DNA of 64,000 nucleotides from a virus. Within the stretch, counting starts at the first letter, position 1. Every line of letters begins with the position of its first letter. The stretch covers positions 1 to 64,000 of the IMG/VR virus record IMGVR_UViG_3300022842_000007; one strand, given 5' to 3'. The position numbers and the translations under genes were made by a program. Shown in pieces: positions 50,515-59,673 of this stretch. The notes beneath the pieces were generated by a model. The model had not been told where the DNA came from, ran no database searches, and saw only the letters and a list, made by a program, of their open reading frames with translations.

Positions 50515-50961
50515 ATGAAAAGAATTTCATGTCATACTCTATTTGATATTACCAACACCAATGTGTTGAATCGTTCAAAGCCTGTGGGAGATAATATCGA
50601 GTTGTGGACGATGCAACGAAATTCACAAGCAAATTTTGACACAATATTACAGTGTATAAGTCTTCGTGGCACACCAGACTTACTACAATATCCTCATAAA
50701 ATAGAATTTGATCCATACTTCGCAACCAAACATTTTGGTTTTTTAATAGACACGTTTAAAGATTTCTGGCATTGGCGATTTGATTTCTCGGTTCAACAGG
50801 ACTCTGTATTTGATAACGGCATTGATTCTCTTGGTTATTTGATAAACGATTGTCACGAGATACCTATGCTAACCGTCGGCACAGAATGCCTAAGCAGTTT
50901 ACCTAACTTCTTAGACTCTACACCAGAACTAGCCAACATTTACTTCGAGGAGCATGTATGA
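50515..50961 (+). CDS. Conserved hypothetical protein
   Basis: A 148-residue protein. NRSKPVGDNIELWTMQRNSQANFDTILQCISLR (in the first 50 residues) is a block I associate with uncharacterised marine T4-like phage proteins. Overlaps the next gene by 4 bases. Function unknown. Confidence 0.7.
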   Translation: MKRISCHTLFDITNTNVLNRSKPVGDNIELWTMQRNSQANFDTILQCISLRGTPDLLQYPHKIEFDPYFATKHFGFLIDTFKDFWHWRFDFSVQQDSVFDNGIDSLGYLINDCHEIPMLTVGTECLSSLPNFLDSTPELANIYFEEHV

Positions 50962-51512
50962 TGACGAAAGGTGAACTAATAGACAGGGATAAGATAACGC
51001 AATTATTTAAAGCAGAATTGCTCGATGGGTTAAAACACTCGTATATCAGCAATGATGATAGCGGTATCAAATTATTCGGTGAATACAGTATTCGGAGTAC
51101 ACCTGATAATTGTTATGTAGTTAGCAAACCTCATTGGGGAGAAGACCTAGAATTTACAAATGCTAAAAATGCCACGACATATTGTGTATTGCATCATAAT
51201 AATTTCTCAGAGATCGCAGGAAAAGTTTATACATTAGATGGTAAATTAGCAAGTATTAACTTAGATATTGCTATCCATACAAAAGGATACCAGAATTCTG
51301 GTAATACACTTGATCATAGATTAATTCAATTGACTAAATTGCAACATGATTTAGAAAAAAAGAAACAAATTGTCATACAGTTAACAAAACATATAAATAC
51401 ATCTAAAGAAACACAACGCGCCATTTTTGCAAAACAAAAAAATAAGCGGCACCTAAAGACCAGGAATTCTACTGGCGATGATAAATACAAGTACAGATTA
51501 ACTAGGAACTGA
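50958..51512 (+). CDS. Hypothetical late protein
   Basis: A 184-residue protein (MMTKGELIDRDKITQLF) with a basic C-terminus. ATG 50961 is an equally good start. The C-terminal third is a helical, Lys-rich region. Family unknown. Confidence 0.6.
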   Translation: MMTKGELIDRDKITQLFKAELLDGLKHSYISNDDSGIKLFGEYSIRSTPDNCYVVSKPHWGEDLEFTNAKNATTYCVLHHNNFSEIAGKVYTLDGKLASINLDIAIHTKGYQNSGNTLDHRLIQLTKLQHDLEKKKQIVIQLTKHINTSKETQRAIFAKQKNKRHLKTRNSTGDDKYKYRLTRN

Positions 51513-51514
51513 TT

Positions 51515-52228
51515 ATGAAATTAAATGATTTAAACACGAAGAAAGGCCACGCCGTCACAGCGTTAAAAGAAAACTTTGAAGTTGATCTTAAAGTAAAGGG
51601 TCTTACTAAAATACAAACCGAAACAATGCTTAATAAGCTAAAAGGTTTGCTCAAGGAAGCAAAAGAATCACGCACTTTTGGTGCAGACTATCCATCATAC
51701 ATGAAAATGGTGTTCATGGAACAGGCTCTCCGGGAGCATTACAAAACAGTTCCTGCTACACCAAGAACTAGAGTAATCACTGAAAACGAAGAAGTTAATC
51801 GTTCTCAAGTCATCTTGGCCGCACAGGACATGGTTGATTCTGTTCAAAAAATGTTAGAAGAAGTTTCTGATATGCTGGTCAAAGAAATGCCTGCACTTAC
51901 GGACAGTATTCAAAGTGAAATTGGTGTCAATGAAGCACAAGCATTTGATCAAACAGCAGGCCAAGGTCTAGCTGAACTTAATCAATGTTTAGTTTCTGTT
52001 AAAGGTCAACTTGATCAAGCATTATCTGGTGTCACCGGTGGCGAAGTTATTGATGCATTTGACGGAGACATTGATATGGGCATGGGCGACGGTGAAGTAG
52101 CTGTTGATGACATGGATGTATCTGCACCAGTTGATGTTGTCGGTAATATAGACGGACCAACAATTGATGATGTAGAAGATATTGACGTAGACGTTTCTAC
52201 AGGGCCAGTCGGCAGAGCAAGAAGGTAA
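51515..52228 (+). CDS. Prohead scaffold/core-like protein
   Basis: A 237-residue protein: helical N-terminal half (RSQVILAAQDMVDSVQKMLEEV, MPALTDSIQSEIGVNE) and a very acidic C-terminal third (DGDIDMGMGDGEVAVDDMD). Helical plus acidic composition and the late position are typical of internal scaffold or core proteins. T4 gp22 identity cannot be shown by eye. Confidence 0.5.
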   Translation: MKLNDLNTKKGHAVTALKENFEVDLKVKGLTKIQTETMLNKLKGLLKEAKESRTFGADYPSYMKMVFMEQALREHYKTVPATPRTRVITENEEVNRSQVILAAQDMVDSVQKMLEEVSDMLVKEMPALTDSIQSEIGVNEAQAFDQTAGQGLAELNQCLVSVKGQLDQALSGVTGGEVIDAFDGDIDMGMGDGEVAVDDMDVSAPVDVVGNIDGPTIDDVEDIDVDVSTGPVGRARR

Positions 52229-52234
52229 GACCCA

Positions 52235-52597
52235 ATGAGGTTTTTCGAATTTGTTGAGCCTGCAGAAGAAGATGCACAGGTTGCCTCTATTATTGCAGTA
52301 TCTAATCAATTGCAACAGCACGTAGAAGACGAGACAGTCAATACGGACGATTTTATGGTTGATGATTTATTAGATTTGTTTCAAGCTAACGGTGTCATCT
52401 TAGATGTACAAGACCTCTACACAATGATTGATAAACCTTTACTTAAAGGAATCATATCAAATATAGAAGGTGACAAAATAGTCTTCAAAGGACACGAGCC
52501 AGTTAATATTGATCCAGATGATAGCAAATCTGATGGTGAAAGTACAGTTGCTAATATGGCAAAATCTGCTCAAACATCACCTGAATTCAAAATTTAA
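52235..52597 (+). CDS. Acidic late protein with capsid-targeting-like leader
   Basis: A 120-residue acidic protein starting MRFFEFVEPAEEDAQ, similar in form to MRAKEFITE and MRYYEF leaders in this phage, although the (L/I)xE motif is replaced by FVEP. Follows the scaffold-like gene by 6 bases. Likely head-associated; function unknown. Confidence 0.6.
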   Translation: MRFFEFVEPAEEDAQVASIIAVSNQLQQHVEDETVNTDDFMVDDLLDLFQANGVILDVQDLYTMIDKPLLKGIISNIEGDKIVFKGHEPVNIDPDDSKSDGESTVANMAKSAQTSPEFKI

Positions 52598-52607
52598 CCC
52601 AATTTAA

Positions 52608-52636
52608 TAGACACAGGTAAAGAAATGCTTTATACT
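52608..52636 (+). promoter_or_regulatory. Sigma70-like promoter for Fe-S carrier operon
   Basis: TAGACA (52608-52613), 17-bp spacer, TATACT (52631-52636), 23 bases before ATG 52660. Confidence 0.7.
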
Positions 52637-52659
52637 TGTGTATAAGGACAATTACTTTA

Positions 52660-52977
52660 ATGGACGTTACACAAATAGCAAAAGAAAAAATTAAAATGCA
52701 CCTTGACAACAGGGGCAAAGGCTTTGGTATACGTATAGGTATTGAAACGACTGGTTGCAGTGGTTATGCCTACAAACTTGAGTTTGCTGACATAATAGAG
52801 CCTGAAGATATCAGATCAGATTATGATGGTTTCTCGGTGTTCATTGATCCCAAGGCTAAAACAATGCTTGACGGCATAACAGTTGATTATCAGAAAAAAG
52901 GACTCAATGAAGGTTTCGAGTTCATCAATCCAATAGAAAAAGCACGATGTGGTTGCGGAGAGAGCTTTACAATTTGA
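52660..52977 (+). CDS. A-type iron-sulfur carrier (IscA/ErpA/HesB family)
   Basis: A 105-residue protein from ATG 52660. ETTGCSGYAYKLEF gives C33 and the C-terminal RCGCGESF gives C97 and C99, the three conserved cluster ligands. A-type carriers deliver Fe-S clusters to apo-proteins. As a phage gene it is an auxiliary metabolic gene, perhaps supporting host metabolism or a phage Fe-S protein. Confidence 0.92.
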   Translation: MDVTQIAKEKIKMHLDNRGKGFGIRIGIETTGCSGYAYKLEFADIIEPEDIRSDYDGFSVFIDPKAKTMLDGITVDYQKKGLNEGFEFINPIEKARCGCGESFTI

Positions 52978-53879
52978 AGTTGAAGATATCTCATTTAGTA
53001 GCCAATGGTTGTAGTTATACCTACGGTCATGGAATTCCTAATCCACTAGAAGATGCTTGGCCTTCTCTAGTAGCAAAAGAATTAGGTGTTCCTTTAGTCA
53101 ATCTAGCTATTCCTGGACAAGGGAATGACGCGATATATAGACACACAAATCGATATTTTTATAAAAATTTATACTATGATAACAATCCGTTATATATTCA
53201 TGCATATTCTCAGTCTGCACGACAAGAAATATATGCTCACACAGATGTCCAGGGAAATATTAGCCAAGCGCATCAGTTACTTGATTCGAGCCCAGGCAAC
53301 AAGTTGGCACTTGATAAAGAAGTATTGTTGCAAACTGATGAGTGGGCATACCATTTACTAGAAGAACACAAATGTCATCTCTGGGCCAGCATTAATGCAT
53401 TGTTAGATTCTTATAAGATTAACCACTTAGCAAGTGACTATATGCCACAGACAGATGGTGCAGTCCGGTCCTGGATGTGGCAACATAATTACAATTTACA
53501 GGCTGAAATATACACTCATAGTAATAAATTAACAGACTTTAATATAGTCACTCACCATATACCTAAAACTTCATGCTTGCATGAGACTGAAGAAGGACAC
53601 CGATACCTTGCAGATTATATCCTGCGGCAAATAAATGCTAGATGGGACGGTGTAGAAGTAATAACAGAAGACTATGCAACATTAGGAGACTCGATGGTAG
53701 TAGCACCAAATGCAAGTGATCGTATTCGACGTATAGGTATAGACAGAACAAAAGTAGATGAAGTAAAAGAATTGCCTAGTCAGTGGCTACACAATCTTTA
53801 TTATCTAAATGAATTAGGTTTGCCTTGGCTCGATATGCATTGGATGGGTAAACCACACCTCGAGGCTGAACTACCATGA
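52974..53879 (+). CDS. SGNH-hydrolase-like protein 2
   Basis: About 301 residues starting at TTG 52974 in a TTGA overlap with the Fe-S carrier stop. VANGCSYTYGHG is an SGNH block I; VNLAIPGQGNDAI fits block II; ETEEGHRYLADYI supplies the late His. It parallels the SGNH gene at 3334. Substrate unknown. It overlaps the nuclease gene by 4 bases. Confidence 0.6.
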   Translation: MKLKISHLVANGCSYTYGHGIPNPLEDAWPSLVAKELGVPLVNLAIPGQGNDAIYRHTNRYFYKNLYYDNNPLYIHAYSQSARQEIYAHTDVQGNISQAHQLLDSSPGNKLALDKEVLLQTDEWAYHLLEEHKCHLWASINALLDSYKINHLASDYMPQTDGAVRSWMWQHNYNLQAEIYTHSNKLTDFNIVTHHIPKTSCLHETEEGHRYLADYILRQINARWDGVEVITEDYATLGDSMVVAPNASDRIRRIGIDRTKVDEVKELPSQWLHNLYYLNELGLPWLDMHWMGKPHLEAELP

Positions 53880-54559
53880 TAACACCTAAATATCCCTACA
53901 AAATCCTTGAGAAAGGTGACTACAATGGATCGCGCAAATACCATGCTCCAGGCGGCCAGAAACTTCCGAGTGTTACAACTATATTAAGTGCCACTTCATC
54001 AGAAGAAAAGAAACAAGGATTAGAGGCCTGGCGCAAGCGAGTTGGATATGCCCAAGCGGAAGCGATCACTCTTGAAGCGGGAAGTCGTGGAACACGCATG
54101 CACAAGTGGCTCGAAGACTACATCAAAACAGATGTGAGAGGGACTCCTGGTTCAAACCCATACAGTAAACAAAGTTATAAAATGGCTCGGGAGATTATTG
54201 GTAAAGGACTTAAAAACTGTGATGAGTATTGGGGTACTGAAATTTCATTATGGTTCCCTGACATCTATGCTGGCACCACTGATTTAGTCGGTGTACACGC
54301 AGGTGATGACGCTATCATGGATCACAAACAATCGAACAAGCCCAAAAAGCGTGAATGGATTGATGAGTACTTCATTCAGCTAACCGCTTACGCTGATGCT
54401 CACAACGAACTCTACGGCACAAAAATACGCAAAGGTGTTATCTTTATGTGTAGTAAAGATTACCAATACCAAGAATTTATTGTCCAAGGCAATGAGTTTG
54501 ATAGGTATCACCAACTGTGGTTAAAGAAATTAGATCAATACTATACCCAGTTTCTGTAG
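53876..54559 (+). CDS. PD-(D/E)XK exonuclease
   Basis: A 227-residue protein. RGTRMHKWLE (71-80), GTEISL (E122), YAGTTDLVGV (D136), IMDHKQ (D149-x-K151) and EYFIQLTAYADAHN (Q168 region) match the Cas4/RecB/lambda-exonuclease-like fold. Probably a DNA end-processing enzyme in recombination or DNA degradation. Confidence 0.82.
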   Translation: MITPKYPYKILEKGDYNGSRKYHAPGGQKLPSVTTILSATSSEEKKQGLEAWRKRVGYAQAEAITLEAGSRGTRMHKWLEDYIKTDVRGTPGSNPYSKQSYKMAREIIGKGLKNCDEYWGTEISLWFPDIYAGTTDLVGVHAGDDAIMDHKQSNKPKKREWIDEYFIQLTAYADAHNELYGTKIRKGVIFMCSKDYQYQEFIVQGNEFDRYHQLWLKKLDQYYTQFL

Positions 54560-54585
54560 TCTTCTAGCTTTCTAAAATTTCTAAG

Positions 54586-54592
54586 ATAAATA
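54586..54592 (+). promoter_or_regulatory. Late promoter core (ATAAATA)
   Basis: ATAAATA 26 bases before ATG 54619, with CAGGAAAG between. Confidence 0.7.
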
Positions 54593-54618
54593 AGTATAAT
54601 CACAGGAAAGTTATACTT

Positions 54619-56883
54619 ATGGCTATTATTCAAATCTCTAAACTTCAACAACGAGCAGGTAACCTGGTTGACTTACCTCAACTAGTGGAAGCAGAAATGG
54701 CCTGGGCATCTGATGCCAGAAGACTTTTCATTGGTAAAACAGTTAGCGGCTTAGAGAATGTTGAAGTATTAACCTCGTATTCTGCTATTACTTTTAGTCA
54801 AATTGACGGCGCAGTCGGAAATCTAAACATCTCAAATACAGTGGCTGATGGCCAAGTACTTGCATACGATGGTACTAATTGGGTCAACAAGGGTGGAACT
54901 GTTGGTGGCACAGTCGATCTAGGTGCAGTAGGTAATGTATCAATCGCAGGTGGATCAACTGGTTATGTCTTAGAAACTGATGGTCTTGGTAATCTTACGT
55001 GGTCTTCAAAAGGCACAGAAACTGCATTCATTCAATCAATTTCACAAGCAAATCCAGGTTTAGTCACGACTGCTGATAACAGTTCACTAGTCTCGGGTGC
55101 GGCAGTCACGATTACTAACTGTCCAGGAATGACTGAGGTCAACGGTGGCACATATTATGCAAACGTGCAGACATCAAATACATTTACACTTTACTCTGAT
55201 CTAGCGTTATCTACTGCGGTGGATACATCTGGATTTACTGCCTACTCGAACACATCAATGACTGCGACTTCTACTGCTACTAATATTATCACAGTCGGTG
55301 ATGCGACATTGTTTGCCCTGAATATACCAGCAAGATTTGTCGGTGATGTCAGCGGAACAAACCTAGATAACGCGAATACTTTTTATATTAAAACAGCATC
55401 AGGTACTTCTGTCACAGTTTCAGACGAATTGTTAGCTAACGGAGTTGCTGGTAGTGTATTTGCATTACAGACGGTCTCTGGTCTTTCTGTTAGCATGTAT
55501 GGAACGGGCGGTAGATTAGTATCTCCATTAGGTGGCGCAACTAGCGCGGCAAGTGCAGGGTCATCAACAAATACACAAGTTTTGTACAATGACACAAATT
55601 TAATACAAGGCGATGCAGACTTTACATACGACTCTACTGGAGCCGGATTGTTAACATTAACTGGCAACGCTAATGTTGGTAACTTGAACAGCACTGGTTC
55701 AGTTACATCATCAAGACTTTTTTCAAACGTAGCAACAGGTACAACTCCAATTGTTGTCACATCTACCACACGAGTAGCAAATTTAAACGTATCAAATTCA
55801 CTTGTCTCAGGTACGGTATATACAGCGGCACAGCCGGCAATTACTTCTGTTGGTACACTAGTATCGTTAGCAGTAACAGGAAATATTACTTCGGGTAATG
55901 TAGCAGGTACAGGTGGAGTATTCACGTATGTCTCGGGAGATGGAGCAAACTTAACTGCTTTGTCTGGCGCAAATGTAACTGGTGAAGTGCCGTTCGCGGA
56001 TACAGCAAACGCAGTAGCAGGAGCTAATGTATCAGGCGCAGTAAGTTTCGCAACTACAGCAAACAATGTAGCAGGAGCAAACGTCTCTGGTGAAGTTGAT
56101 TTTGCACAAGTAGCAAACGCAGTAGCAGGAGCAAATGTATCAGGTGCTGTCGCATTAGCAACAAGTGCTACATCTGCAAATGCAGTAGCTGGAGCTAACG
56201 TCTCTGGTACTGTTCCTTCAGCAACTCTAGCAACTTTTGCAACAACAGCAAACGCAGTAGCAGGTGGTAACGTATCAGGTACAGTTGCTTTGGCAACAAC
56301 AGCAGGCTCTGTAACAACTGCGGCACAAGGAAATATCACATCAGTCGGTGCACTTACTTCACTCACTGTCAGTGGAGCATTGAATGTATTAGCTGGTACA
56401 TTACAAGCAGACACATTAACAACAGGTGCATCAGGCACTGCGGGTTCGATCACGGGTAACTGGACATTGACATCAGGCTCACGCCTTACTGCAACATATG
56501 CGGATTTGGCTGAGTACTATGAAGGTGATAGTGAATACGAATCTGGGCAAGTTTTAGATTTCGGTGGCGAAAAAGAAGTTCATCTTTCTGCTACTGAATG
56601 CAGTCAACGAGTAGCTGGTATTGTTACCACTTCACCAGCATATGTCATGAACGACGATTGTCCAGGACTTAAAGTTGCGGTTGCTCTACAAGGGCGAGTA
56701 CCGACTAAAGTAACAGGCAAATGTGAGAAAGGAGACATGATGGTCTCTGATGGTGCAGGACATGCAACTGCTTGGTACAATGTAGTAACCAGTATGCAAC
56801 CAGGTGTTGTTATAGGTAAAGCAATTCAAGCACGTACGGACACTGATCTTGGTATTATAGAAATAGCAGTCGGCCGACTCTAG
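54619..56883 (+). CDS. Tail fibre-like virion protein with chaperone-type C-terminus
   Basis: A 754-residue protein. The N-terminus (IQISKLQQRAGNLVDLPQLVEAEMAWASD, LFIGKT) is like the attachment domain of fibre proteins. About residues 455-560 hold short repeats of ANAVAGANVSG. The C-terminal 130 residues (ADLAEYYEGDSEYESGQVL, QRVAGIVTTSPAYVMN, ALQGRVPTKVTGKCEKGDM, PGVVIGKAIQ) look like the G2-peptidase/intramolecular chaperone-like end of marine phage fibres. Host recognition is likely. Confidence 0.8.
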   Translation: MAIIQISKLQQRAGNLVDLPQLVEAEMAWASDARRLFIGKTVSGLENVEVLTSYSAITFSQIDGAVGNLNISNTVADGQVLAYDGTNWVNKGGTVGGTVDLGAVGNVSIAGGSTGYVLETDGLGNLTWSSKGTETAFIQSISQANPGLVTTADNSSLVSGAAVTITNCPGMTEVNGGTYYANVQTSNTFTLYSDLALSTAVDTSGFTAYSNTSMTATSTATNIITVGDATLFALNIPARFVGDVSGTNLDNANTFYIKTASGTSVTVSDELLANGVAGSVFALQTVSGLSVSMYGTGGRLVSPLGGATSAASAGSSTNTQVLYNDTNLIQGDADFTYDSTGAGLLTLTGNANVGNLNSTGSVTSSRLFSNVATGTTPIVVTSTTRVANLNVSNSLVSGTVYTAAQPAITSVGTLVSLAVTGNITSGNVAGTGGVFTYVSGDGANLTALSGANVTGEVPFADTANAVAGANVSGAVSFATTANNVAGANVSGEVDFAQVANAVAGANVSGAVALATSATSANAVAGANVSGTVPSATLATFATTANAVAGGNVSGTVALATTAGSVTTAAQGNITSVGALTSLTVSGALNVLAGTLQADTLTTGASGTAGSITGNWTLTSGSRLTATYADLAEYYEGDSEYESGQVLDFGGEKEVHLSATECSQRVAGIVTTSPAYVMNDDCPGLKVAVALQGRVPTKVTGKCEKGDMMVSDGAGHATAWYNVVTSMQPGVVIGKAIQARTDTDLGIIEIAVGRL
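55979..56302 (+). repeat. Tandem coding repeat in the fibre gene
   Basis: About seven units encoding A-N-A/N-V-A-G-A/G-N-V-S-G followed by 5-16 variable residues. The DNA is also repetitive (GCAAACGCAGTAGCAGGAGC-like), so copy number could change by slippage or recombination. Confidence 0.8.
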
Positions 56884-56911
56884 TACAAATAGCTAAAATC
56901 TCAAACTAATC

Positions 56912-56918
56912 ATAAATA
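56912..56918 (+). promoter_or_regulatory. Late promoter core (ATAAATA)
   Basis: ATAAATA at the head of a 110-base leader before ATG 57030; TTAGGAG lies near the start. Confidence 0.65.
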
Positions 56919-57029
56919 CATTTGATTGTTCTCGTTTATTCGAAAACTCAAATAAACAATCTCATGCGGGTTTGCCCCCGAACGTGCGACCTAGAACGTC
57001 TCAAACTCAAATCTTAGGAGAAAAACAAA

Positions 57030-58823
57030 ATGGCAAATCGATTAAAAATCACAAAAGCTACCAAAACGTTTAGTATTACTGGTATCGGCGCATCAACAGC
57101 CGCTGGCACTAATAGACAAGCGATTATCACAGTAGCCGCAGGCGGATTAAAACCTGCAACTAAAACTATGACAAATTCAGACCTTCAAGTTGGCGACAAA
57201 TTCTTAGTTGCAACTACTCAAAATGGACTAACAGCAGGTACTACTTACTATGTAGGTGAAGTACTTTCTGACACAACATTCGTACCCTTTCGATTATCAC
57301 CAGATGATATGCAACCAGCAGCCGGCACAACAAGTCCACAATGGCCAGGTGGCGGATCACCTGTTACTACTGCAAGTGGCGCAATAGCAGTAGCTACTAC
57401 AGTAGCAATATCAGGTAGTGGATACCCGACGCCTAGCAACGCAACAGGCCCTCAAATGGGTGTAGTTGGTGGAGACACATCATTATTTGGTTCACAACTT
57501 ACAGTGACTTCGGCCATTGCTGTAGCGGCTCCAGGCAGGTATTGGTTCGATGCCGCGTCAGCAGACGTATTCGGTGACAAAGACGCAGACTTTGCAACTA
57601 ATGCAACAGTAGGCGAGCAATTGTCAAAAAGCTTTACACAAGATAATGTTCCATTTGTAGTAGGTGATCTTATTGTTGGATATTCATACATTATTAGTAA
57701 CGCAGGCACTACAGACTTTACAGGAATTGGTGCAGAAAACAACAATCATGGTACAGTCTTTGTAGCAACTGGTGTTGGCGCAGGTACAGGTACAGTACTT
57801 TATTCAGGTTCTGGTTCTCTTAACTTAGAATTAGGAACAGTGGGTTCTGTAGATGTAGTAGCAACAAACACTGCAAGTTCTTCAGCAGGCACAGGTTTAA
57901 TTACATGCGCTTCGACTGCGGATTTTGATCTATTTGCTCCTATCTGGTTTACAGCAACTATCGGTGGACTAACAGCAAACACAACATACTTTGTTTTAAC
58001 AATCCCAAGTGCGACTACATTCAGTGTCTCAGCAACTAGAAATGGAGCAGGATTAGCACTATCTACTACAACTGTAACAACTCCCGCTAACATAGAAAAA
58101 TTAACTCTAGGCGCTGTTTCTAATCTTACAGCATACGACGAGGCTTCAATCTATGGCGCAAACGATGATGCGGATTCTTTCATTCTACGTCAAAAAGGCA
58201 AAAGAAAATACTTAGTACAGAATTCAGCAGGTAACTCAGGAATTTGTACATTAGTTGACGGTGCTGGAGCAACATTGAATGCAAATGAAATGAGTATTTC
58301 AGGTACATACAGAGCATCAACAGGTAATGCTGGTGGACTTGCGGGTGTTACATCCTTTGCACAATCAATCTCTGATGTTAATGGATTGCCATTCACTAAT
58401 GCTGAAGGCACTACAGTTACTGCCGCATATAACCCAGGCATGCAAGCAACATTCGTAGCGGCACCAGCGGCTATTGCTTACCCGGCAATTGTTTCGGGTA
58501 CTAGATACGCAGTTATTTCAGATGGCACTACTACAGCGGCATTACTAACAGCAGTTGGTTCAACAAGTGTTGCGGCCGCGACAGGATATACAATAGGAAA
58601 GTCTTACATCATTACAACGGCAGGCACTACAGACTTTACACTTATCGGTGCTGATGATAGTGTAGTAGGTACTATCTTTACTGCAACTGGTGTAGGCTCA
58701 GGTACAGGTTTTGCAAGTGACGCGATCTTTACAGCGACTAATGCCGGAACTGGTGCAACGACAGGTACATTCCAACAGTACTCTCAGACTGGTTCTAACA
58801 AGCCAATTATTGCATTTGCATAA
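57030..58823 (+). CDS. Virion protein with two GTTDFT modules
   Basis: A 597-residue Ala/Thr/Gly-rich beta protein. Two copies of the module YxI-xx-GTTDFTxIGA ... GTxFxATGVGxGTG lie near residues 220-252 and 525-560. No enzymatic motif. Own late promoter with a long leader suggests high expression; probably tail or decoration protein. Confidence 0.7.
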   Translation: MANRLKITKATKTFSITGIGASTAAGTNRQAIITVAAGGLKPATKTMTNSDLQVGDKFLVATTQNGLTAGTTYYVGEVLSDTTFVPFRLSPDDMQPAAGTTSPQWPGGGSPVTTASGAIAVATTVAISGSGYPTPSNATGPQMGVVGGDTSLFGSQLTVTSAIAVAAPGRYWFDAASADVFGDKDADFATNATVGEQLSKSFTQDNVPFVVGDLIVGYSYIISNAGTTDFTGIGAENNNHGTVFVATGVGAGTGTVLYSGSGSLNLELGTVGSVDVVATNTASSSAGTGLITCASTADFDLFAPIWFTATIGGLTANTTYFVLTIPSATTFSVSATRNGAGLALSTTTVTTPANIEKLTLGAVSNLTAYDEASIYGANDDADSFILRQKGKRKYLVQNSAGNSGICTLVDGAGATLNANEMSISGTYRASTGNAGGLAGVTSFAQSISDVNGLPFTNAEGTTVTAAYNPGMQATFVAAPAAIAYPAIVSGTRYAVISDGTTTAALLTAVGSTSVAAATGYTIGKSYIITTAGTTDFTLIGADDSVVGTIFTATGVGSGTGFASDAIFTATNAGTGATTGTFQQYSQTGSNKPIIAFA

Positions 58824-58849
58824 TCTAACAACTTAAAGGGAATTAGGTA

Positions 58850-59176
58850 ATGGCACAAAATAATGCACAGAGAGTAGGAGCGAATGAATCTAGCATCGCA
58901 GTCCTCCAAGTTGAATTCAGAAATTTGGATTCTAAATTTGATACATCTTTAGCTGATGTGAGAGCAGACGTTAAAGAAGTATCAGAAAAAATAGACAAGT
59001 ACAGTGAAAGTACGCTTCAGATACTGAAAGAGGTTCAATTAATAAACCTTAATTCTTATACTGAGATATCGAACAAAGTAGCAGGACTTGAAAAATGGAG
59101 ATGGATGATGATGGGTGCAGGTGTTGTACTTGGTGGGCTAGGATATTCAGGTATTGAATCTTTTATGTCACCCTAA
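58850..59176 (+). CDS. Coiled-coil membrane protein (XhlA-like)
   Basis: A 108-residue protein: a helical coiled coil (residues 15-80, LDSKFDTSLADVRADVKEVSEKI) followed by W-R-W and one hydrophobic helix MMMGAGVVLGGLGYSGI. This layout resembles hemolysin XhlA-type lysis accessory proteins. It may assist the holin at 23400. AAAGGGAATT precedes ATG. Confidence 0.6.
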   Translation: MAQNNAQRVGANESSIAVLQVEFRNLDSKFDTSLADVRADVKEVSEKIDKYSESTLQILKEVQLINLNSYTEISNKVAGLEKWRWMMMGAGVVLGGLGYSGIESFMSP

Positions 59177-59193
59177 CAAATGATATGACGTTT

Positions 59194-59223
59194 AAGAATG
59201 GGGACTTCGGTCCCCATTCTTTT
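59194..59223. terminator. Bidirectional terminator between convergent genes
   Basis: A perfect 12-bp stem (59194-59205 with 59210-59221) capped by TTCG. T-rich ends on the forward side and A-rich before it on the reverse side fit use in both directions, between the convergent genes at 58850 and 59230. Confidence 0.85.
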
Positions 59224-59229
59224 GGATGT

Positions 59230-59643
59230 CTATAAGGAAGTTAATACTTTCATTTTTTCTACTACATTATCAATATTAATAGTGGAAAACAAGCCAGGAT
59301 GTAATGGTTTGGGATACATGTTGTTTCCTACCCAAGCGTAACCACAATGCTCATCGTTTAAGATAGGTGTAAATTCATTCTCTATTGCACAAAAGAATGT
59401 ATGATATGCAAATGTATTATTGACAAACTTTTGAATTGGTACTAATTTAAAATCATCAGACCAAATTTGAATTTCTTCGTTGCATTCTCTTTTTAACCCG
59501 ATAAGCAAAGTTTCGTTCTTTTCGATCTTGCCGCCTGGAATAGACCATGTAGGATTCTTGTTCTCATTTCTAAGTAGATATAAAAATCGATGAGTAGATT
59601 TACTGTAAAAAAAGATGCCAGCGGATTGATTAACAATGATCAT
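59230..59643 (-). CDS. Nudix hydrolase
   Basis: A 137-residue protein on the reverse strand. The Nudix box G38-x5-E44-x7-R52-E53-C-x-E56-E57 is intact (GGKIEKNETLLIGLKRECNEEI region). Family members cleave nucleoside diphosphate derivatives. Substrate unknown. A late promoter core lies just upstream at 59649-59655. Confidence 0.9.
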   Translation of the reverse strand: MIIVNQSAGIFFYSKSTHRFLYLLRNENKNPTWSIPGGKIEKNETLLIGLKRECNEEIQIWSDDFKLVPIQKFVNNTFAYHTFFCAIENEFTPILNDEHCGYAWVGNNMYPKPLHPGLFSTINIDNVVEKMKVLTSL

Positions 59644-59648
59644 ACAGT

Positions 59649-59655
59649 TATTTAT
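59649..59655 (-). promoter_or_regulatory. Late promoter core, reverse strand
   Basis: ATAAATA on the reverse strand, 5 bases before the Nudix start, and within the end of the gp15 operon. Confidence 0.5.
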
Positions 59656-59673
59656 TAGGTGAACAAAGGTGCC

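Noticed and set aside
55383-56453. 356-residue open frame on the reverse strand
   Set aside because: It is antisense to the repeat part of the fibre gene; its Pro/Ala/Val-rich composition comes from the repeated codons of the forward gene.
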